From Heteroruminococcus sp964369885 (GTDB taxonomy: Bacteria; Bacillota; Clostridia; Oscillospirales; Ruminococcaceae): a stretch of 9,124 nt of DNA. Made by a program: the position numbers and the translations under genes. The stretch covers positions 1 to 9,124 of the forward strand of contig CAYJGQ010000088.1 in assembly GCA_964369885.1 (NCBI GenBank), written 5' to 3'. A model generated the notes under the pieces. That model had not been told where the DNA came from. It worked only from the letters and a program-made list of their open reading frames with translations, and searched no databases. Below are positions 5,114 through 9,124 of the stretch, piece after piece (the first letter of the stretch is position 1; each line of letters begins with the position of its first letter).

Positions 5114-6499
5114 ATGTCGCCCAAGTCTAAAACAATATTTGTATGTACCCAGTGTGGGTGCCAATTGCCAAAGTGGCAGGGAAGGTGCCCCGACTGTGAA
5201 GAGTGGAACTGCATTGTGCAGGAAAACATAACCGTACCCGGGCGTGGAGCCGGTAAGCTGTCGGGTGGTGGGCAGGCTGTGGCCGCCACAGCACAGCCAA
5301 TAAGTCAGGTAGAGGCCGATGAGGGGGAGCGCACCAAAACCAATATTCCCGAGTTTGACCGCGTGCTTGGCGGTGGTATTGTAGATGGCTCGGTGGTGCT
5401 ATTATGTGGCGACCCCGGAATTGGTAAATCAACAATACTTCTTCAGGTTTGCCATGGGATTTCACAGCAAAAAAAGGTGCTGTATGTATCGGGAGAGGAA
5501 AGCCCACGCCAGATAAAGCTTCGCGCCAACCGTCTTGGGGTTGATAGCGAAAACCTACTCCTCTCCTCGGCCACCGATGCACTTGGAATAGTGGAAAGTA
5601 TAAAAGCTTTACAGCCTGATTTGGTGGTAATTGATTCGATACAAACCATGTTTGTGCAGGGGGTTACCTCCTCGCCCGGTAGTGTAACCCAGGTAAGGGA
5701 GTGCACCCAGCAGTTTATCTCGGCCGCCAAGGGGCAGAGCGTGCCAATATTTCTTGTGGGACATGTAAACAAGGACGGCGGCATTGCAGGACCTAAGGTG
5801 CTTGAGCATATGGTTGATACAGTACTGTATTTTGAGGGGGAGCGCAACCTTTCCTACCGCATTTTACGGGCCATTAAAAACCGCTTTGGCTCAACAAACG
5901 AGATAGGTGTGTTTGAAATGGAGGCAGGAGGGCTTATATCTGTGGACAACCCCTCTCAGGCCCTGCTTGAGGGCAGAGGGGAGAATTTGTCGGGCACCTG
6001 CGTTGTCTGCCTGATGGAGGGCACCCGCCCCATACTGGCCGAGGTGCAGGCCCTGGTATCACGCAGCAATCTTTCATCACCACGCAGGGTATCCACCGGC
6101 TTTGATTACAACCGCACCAATTTGCTTATTGCCGTACTGGAAAAGCGGGGTGGGGTTAACTTTAGCTCACTTGATGCCTATATAAATGTGGCTGGTGGTC
6201 TACGCATTGATGAACCGGCCGCCGATCTGCCGGTGGCGCTTGCACTTGTGTCAAACCTCATAGATCAGCCCCTCTCGGCCGAGGTGGCAGCCTTTGGTGA
6301 GCTGGGACTTACAGGTGAAATACGAGGTGTGTCCCATCCACAGCAGCGCATAAGCGAGGCATATAGGCTGGGACTGCGCAGTTTTTTGGTGCCATCACAG
6401 TGTATGCGCAGCATAAAAGCTGAGGAATTCCCCCAGGCAAAAATAACCGGGGTTAAAAATCTTTCTCAGGCACTTGCTGCGCTAAAACCCCGTGGGTAG
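5114..6499 (+). CDS. radA: DNA repair protein RadA (Sms)
   Basis: The 461-residue protein is a full-length RadA, a DnaB-type hexameric ATPase that drives branch migration and processes recombination intermediates. An N-terminal C4 zinc finger uses Cys11, Cys14, Cys25 and Cys28. Walker A GDPGIGKST is at 99-107, and the Walker B-like strand VVIDSIQT is at 171-178. The RadA-specific KNRFG is at 255-259. A C-terminal Lon-protease-like domain lies at about 285-455 (SSLDAYINVAGGLRIDEP at 351-368, probably structural and non-proteolytic). The ATG at 5114 has AAAGGAGGGG (5098-5107) just upstream. It is the last large gene of the corA operon, with a strong terminator about 210 nt after its stop. In Bacillus radA is often followed by disA; not so here. 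Confidence 0.97.
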   Translation: MSPKSKTIFVCTQCGCQLPKWQGRCPDCEEWNCIVQENITVPGRGAGKLSGGGQAVAATAQPISQVEADEGERTKTNIPEFDRVLGGGIVDGSVVLLCGDPGIGKSTILLQVCHGISQQKKVLYVSGEESPRQIKLRANRLGVDSENLLLSSATDALGIVESIKALQPDLVVIDSIQTMFVQGVTSSPGSVTQVRECTQQFISAAKGQSVPIFLVGHVNKDGGIAGPKVLEHMVDTVLYFEGERNLSYRILRAIKNRFGSTNEIGVFEMEAGGLISVDNPSQALLEGRGENLSGTCVVCLMEGTRPILAEVQALVSRSNLSSPRRVSTGFDYNRTNLLIAVLEKRGGVNFSSLDAYINVAGGLRIDEPAADLPVALALVSNLIDQPLSAEVAAFGELGLTGEIRGVSHPQQRISEAYRLGLRSFLVPSQCMRSIKAEEFPQAKITGVKNLSQALAALKPRG

Positions 6500-6504
6500 A
6501 CGGT

Positions 6505-6582
6505 GTGGACGATTTTGAGAAATATGCACAGCTGATGTCGGCACCTACTATCACACCGGTGGGGCTGTCCAACTTGCAGTAG
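6505..6582 (+). CDS. Possible 25-residue ORF directly after radA
   Basis: A GTG codon 5 nt after the radA stop opens a 25-codon frame (starts MDDFEKYAQLM, ends VGLSNLQ) closed by TAG at 6580-6582. Codon choice resembles that of the neighbours, but there is no good ribosome binding site and I recognise no family. It could be a translationally coupled small protein, a remnant of a lost gene, or chance. Low confidence. Confidence 0.2.
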   Translation: MDDFEKYAQLMSAPTITPVGLSNLQ

Positions 6583-6666
6583 CCCTCCTGCTGGTGGATA
6601 CATCTTTTGTCGCAAACAATCAAATTCATTAGCGACCTCCGCAGTTTAAGTTTTCAAATAGTGTGT

Positions 6667-6675
6667 TGCTATGAT
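6667..6675 (+). promoter_or_regulatory. Extended -10 promoter candidate for the efflux-type operon
   Basis: TGCTATGAT matches the extended -10 pattern TGnTATnAT. The -35 side is weak (TTTAAG at 6645-6650, 19-nt spacing). A start near 6682 would give a leader of about 140 nt that must pass the terminator at 6709-6777 before the adaptor gene. Confidence 0.4.
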
Positions 6676-6708
6676 AAAAAAATATACATTGAGCCCTCAT
6701 ATTCGGGC

Positions 6709-6777
6709 GCCGTTTTGCCAAACTACCAAGGGATAGAATTGTTTTTTCCCTTGATATGGCAAAGCGGCTATTTTTTT
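6709..6777 (+). terminator. Strong intrinsic terminator before the efflux-type operon
   Basis: GCCGTTTTGCCA (6709-6720) pairs with TGGCAAAGCGGC (6757-6768) over 12 bp with one G-U. A second inner stem CAAGGGA/TCCCTTG (6727-6733/6747-6753) stacks above it. The 3' arm is followed by TA and seven T (6771-6777). It ends the corA-radA operon and, if the promoter at 6667 is real, also acts as an attenuator for the genes that start 45 nt later. Confidence 0.85.
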
Positions 6778-6822
6778 GCCATCAAATTTTAGTACATCAC
6801 TGAGCTTTTGGGGGTAGATTTA

Positions 6823-7884
6823 ATGGTAAAACTCCGTCTGATTGCACTACTGGCACTACTTGTTTTTTGGATGGCCGCCTCGCAAATACCGGCTTGGGTG
6901 CTGGGCACCACCCCAACCATACAGGTGGTGCGGCCAAGCATTGAGCTGTACACACCGCAAATTGTAACAGGGGGAAGTTTGCAGTCGGGTAAGGTCATGG
7001 AGGTCTACCTATCTCAGGGGGTAATTCCATCGCAGGTCTATGTGAAACCAGGCGACTGGGTGGAGCAGGGGGCACTCATGGCAAGGGTAGATACCGAGGC
7101 GACACAGGCCATTGCAAACCTAACATCCCCAACACAAACCGCAAAACTGCCCGAGAGTATACCTGAGGAATATGCGGCACTGGCACAGGCCTTTGGTCTT
7201 ACCGAACAGATAAACGAGTTTTTTGAGAGTAGCACAGCACAGGCGCCGTCAAACGAGGTGTTTGAGGAAATTGGGGAGGAGGTCATTGCACCTGTTGGTG
7301 GGGTGGTGACCGATGTGCAGCTTGTCGAGGGACGATTATCTCAGGCCGGCACACTTGTAGCTACAATAAGCCAAAGCGGCTGTGACAGCGCCATCATATC
7401 TGTTAACGAGTATGATCTGAGCTTGATCGAGGTGGGGGACCGGGTAAGTATTAGCGGAGTGGGGCTGGGTGAGGGACAGTATAGTGGATATATCTCCCGA
7501 ATATACCCCACCGCCGAAAAGAAAAACACAGGGCTTACCACCTCCACCATGGTGGACATGGAGGTTAGCATAGACAGTCCCGACAGTAGATTATTGCCGG
7601 GGTTGTCGGTCTCGGCCACCATTGAGCTTGAAGCACCCACACCAAAGGTAGTAGTGCCCTATGAGGCGGTGGGTCAGGATGAGAACAACTGCGAATTTGT
7701 ATATATTTTGGAGGATGCTCAGGTAAAAAAACGCATTATTGATGTGGATATGGAGCTTCTTCAGGGTATGGCGGTGTCCTCGGGACTTGATGGCAATGAG
7801 CTTATTTTATACGATATGAAAAACTATGACCCTGAACAAATTTACAGATATAATTACCTGGGAAATTGGGGTGAAACACCTTGA
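6823..7884 (+). CDS. MacA/HlyD-like membrane fusion (adaptor) protein
   Basis: A 353-residue secreted or membrane-anchored adaptor with an N-terminal hydrophobic segment (residues 4-19) and no clear lipobox. The first half of a biotinyl-lipoyl-like domain is at about 55-90 (VKPGDWVEQGALMARVD). A short, mostly helical insertion lies at about 91-152, then the second lipoyl half at 153-183 (VIAPVGGVVTDVQLVEG). A beta-barrel follows at about 190-270 and a membrane-proximal domain to 335. This order is that of adaptors working with MacB-type ABC permeases; in Gram-positives they act with the permease in efflux or envelope stress. The ATG at 6823 has GGGGG (6810-6814) 8 nt upstream. It overlaps the next gene by 4 nt (TTGA), indicating coupled translation. 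Cargo cannot be told from the sequence. Confidence 0.8.
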   Translation: MVKLRLIALLALLVFWMAASQIPAWVLGTTPTIQVVRPSIELYTPQIVTGGSLQSGKVMEVYLSQGVIPSQVYVKPGDWVEQGALMARVDTEATQAIANLTSPTQTAKLPESIPEEYAALAQAFGLTEQINEFFESSTAQAPSNEVFEEIGEEVIAPVGGVVTDVQLVEGRLSQAGTLVATISQSGCDSAIISVNEYDLSLIEVGDRVSISGVGLGEGQYSGYISRIYPTAEKKNTGLTTSTMVDMEVSIDSPDSRLLPGLSVSATIELEAPTPKVVVPYEAVGQDENNCEFVYILEDAQVKKRIIDVDMELLQGMAVSSGLDGNELILYDMKNYDPEQIYRYNYLGNWGETP

Positions 7885-9047
7885 TAAGGCTTGGTATTTA
7901 CAATATTTTACGGCGTGGTAACCGCAGTTTTCTCACAGCGCTTAGCATTGCAATTGGGGTTTGTTCGGTGGTGCTGATTTCATCACTTGGAAATGCGGGT
8001 AGCAGTATGATTACCGGTGAGCTTGAACAACTTGGGCTGGATGGAGCTATAGTAAGCGCCGACAGCAAACTTACCACCTACCGTCTGCAGGAGGAGGATT
8101 TGACGGCTCTACGTGGGGTAAACGGTGTTGAGTCGGCCTCTGGTGTGAATGTGGAAACAGGACTGCTGCGCATGAGAGGGCTTGTATCACAGGCAGTTGT
8201 ATGGGGTATTGAGTCGGGTGAAAAACACGCAATGTCAATAACGCTACTACACGGCCGTATGTTGAGTGAGGCAGATTTAGTGCAGGGGGCTCGGGTATGT
8301 GTTATCGATGCAGGCACCGCCGAACAGTTTTACAGCCGCACAAATATAGTGGGCAAAATCTGGGCGCGTGAGTTTTTGGGTCTGCGGCAGGAGTATCCCG
8401 GGGGGGGGGGGGTGCAACCCGGGCCACAACTCACCCAGAGTATCGCCGAGAGCTATATGCCATCGTTTGTGTATATGCCACTTAGTACCCTTGGGAATGC
8501 GGTGGGCAAAACAGGTTATAGCCAAATTTCTATAAAGATGGATGAGGGCAACCCAACAAGTATGATGTCACTTATAAGAGCTGCAGAGCTTAGCAGTGGC
8601 TATGTTGGGGTGTTTCAAGCGCAAAACTTATCCGAGCAAAATGAACGATTGGGGGGAGTGCTTTCTATTGTACAGGTATCATTGACTGTGATTGCCGCAA
8701 TATCGCTTGTGGTGGCCACCCTTGGTACTATGACCATCATGACCACCGCTGTGCGAGAACGCACAAGAGAAATAGGTATAAAAAAATCCATAGGTGCTAC
8801 AAACGCAAGGGTTATGGGTGAATTTTTAGCCGAGGCAGGTATATTATCACTATGCGGAGCGATTTTAGGTAGCATTATTGCATGGGTATTGCTTGGAGTA
8901 ACCTCTATTGTGTCGGGTTATAGTATTGTTCCAAGTGGTATTACAACCGCTGTGACCATTACCGTTGTTTTGGGCACATTGTTTGGTGTATACCCTGCAC
9001 GCCTTGCCGCCAAAATGAACCCAATTGACGCACTGCGCACCGAATAA
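7881..9047 (+). CDS. MacB/FtsX-like ABC transporter permease (contains a G13 tract)
   Basis: A 388-residue permease with MacB architecture but no fused ATPase. TM1 is at about 18-37, a large extracytoplasmic domain at about 40-255, TM2 at about 262-284, TM3 at about 316-340 and TM4 at about 353-375. The cytoplasmic coupling segment VRERTREIGIKKSIGATNAR (291-310) is typical of FtsX-like permeases, and the end NPIDALRTE is also typical. The start is TTG at 7881, overlapping the adaptor stop, with GGGGTGA just upstream. An unbroken run of 13 G (8400-8412) encodes Gly174-Gly177 in the extracytoplasmic domain; loss or gain of one G would truncate the protein before TM2. No ATPase gene follows within the window, so an ATPase encoded elsewhere is needed if this is a working transporter. 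Confidence 0.88.
   Translation: MIRLGIYNILRRGNRSFLTALSIAIGVCSVVLISSLGNAGSSMITGELEQLGLDGAIVSADSKLTTYRLQEEDLTALRGVNGVESASGVNVETGLLRMRGLVSQAVVWGIESGEKHAMSITLLHGRMLSEADLVQGARVCVIDAGTAEQFYSRTNIVGKIWAREFLGLRQEYPGGGGVQPGPQLTQSIAESYMPSFVYMPLSTLGNAVGKTGYSQISIKMDEGNPTSMMSLIRAAELSSGYVGVFQAQNLSEQNERLGGVLSIVQVSLTVIAAISLVVATLGTMTIMTTAVRERTREIGIKKSIGATNARVMGEFLAEAGILSLCGAILGSIIAWVLLGVTSIVSGYSIVPSGITTAVTITVVLGTLFGVYPARLAAKMNPIDALRTE
8400..8412 (+). repeat. Homopolymeric G13 tract inside the permease gene
   Basis: Thirteen consecutive G, flanked by CCC on the left and by TGCAACCCGGG on the right. The open frame needs 13 (or 13 plus or minus a multiple of 3). With 12 G translation would stop at TAA 8533-8535; with 14 G at TAG 8483-8485. 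Such tracts are classic slippage sites for phase variation; homopolymer length error in sequencing is the alternative. Confidence 0.9.
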
Positions 9048-9070
9048 GCCTCCCAAAAACCAAAACCGTT

Positions 9071-9083
9071 GGGGCTTTGCCCC
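9071..9083. repeat. Small hairpin after the permease gene
   Basis: GGGGC-TTT-GCCCC forms a 5-bp GC stem 23 nt after the permease stop and adjoins the 44-nt repeat. No T-run follows, so it is not a convincing terminator. It is probably part of the repeat element. Confidence 0.45.
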
Positions 9084-9124
9084 TGTCGCTACGCGAAAGG
9101 TCAAGACCGTGGGGACGCTGTCCC
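9081..9124. repeat. Right copy of the 44-nt repeat, inverted relative to 139-182
   Basis: These last 44 bases are the exact reverse complement of 139-182. The copy runs to the window end and may continue beyond. It includes the palindromes TCGC-TAC-GCGA and GGGGAC-GCT-GTCCC. Confidence 0.9.

Larger units (their letters stand above)
6500..6822. other. Intergenic region between radA and the efflux-type operon
   Basis: 323 nt without a firm gene. It contains a possible 25-codon ORF just after radA (6505-6582), a short inverted repeat GTCGC/GCGAC (6609-6613/6632-6636), an extended -10 promoter candidate (6667-6675), a small hairpin GCCC/GGGC (6693-6696/6705-6708) and a strong intrinsic terminator (6709-6777). 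Only 45 nt separate the terminator T-run from the next ATG, too few for a convincing promoter. The downstream operon is therefore probably read from upstream of the terminator. Confidence 0.6.

Noticed and set aside
6607..6792. 61-codon plus-strand frame before the adaptor gene
   Set aside because: It crosses the promoter candidate and the whole terminator hairpin, and its composition reflects the T-runs.
8397..8423. Stable G-quadruplex or hairpin at the G13 tract
   Set aside because: A single run of 13 G is too short for four clean GGG tracts with loops, and the flanking CCC/CCCGGG pairing is minimal; slippage is the better reading.

Overview
The window looks like chromosomal DNA from a spore-forming Clostridia-type Firmicute, possibly Oscillospiraceae/Ruminococcaceae. 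The reasons are strong AGGAGG-type ribosome binding sites, a sporulation-type CwlD amidase, a Clostridia-style cytidylate-kinase-like protein, use of GTG/TTG starts and mid-range GC. The lineage is inference; nothing here fixes the species. Both ends carry inverted copies of the same 44-nt repeat, and the right copy runs off the last base. This would fit a contig that stops at a dispersed repeat.

Layout. (1) Positions 1-218 hold no gene: a terminator hairpin for the minus strand and a patch of short repeats. (2) Positions 219-1751, minus strand: an NhaC-family antiporter with its own promoter. (3) Positions 1752-2195: a divergent control region with an nhaC promoter, a 23-bp palindrome plus TTCGGTA repeats, a corA promoter, and a leader of about 220 nt. 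The leader contains a 26-codon ORF with an early Asp-Pro and ends in a terminator hairpin whose 3' arm is the corA Shine-Dalgarno. (4) Positions 2196-6499, plus strand: corA, a cytidylate-kinase-like protein, an IspF-like protein lacking the catalytic metal ligands, cwlD and radA, all closely spaced and probably one operon. A hairpin hides the cwlD ribosome binding site. (5) Positions 6500-6822: a possible tiny ORF, an extended -10 promoter and a strong intrinsic terminator just upstream of the next operon. (6) Positions 6823-9047: a MacA-like membrane fusion protein and a MacB/FtsX-like permease overlapping by 4 nt, with no ATPase gene in view. The permease gene holds an uninterrupted run of 13 G.

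How the parts may work together. NhaC and CorA are both cation transporters fired from one intergenic region, so shared ion- or pH-responsive control is plausible. The corA leader has the architecture of a peptide-coupled attenuator and recalls, by analogy only, the Asp/Pro-rich MgtL leader of enterobacteria. The kinase-like and IspF-like genes lie side by side, and both families handle CMP/CDP chemistry, but the IspF-like protein looks like a non-catalytic or repurposed paralog. The efflux-type pair may be switched on and off by slippage at the G13 tract. The most unusual items are the corA leader, the IspF-like pseudoenzyme and the poly-G tract.
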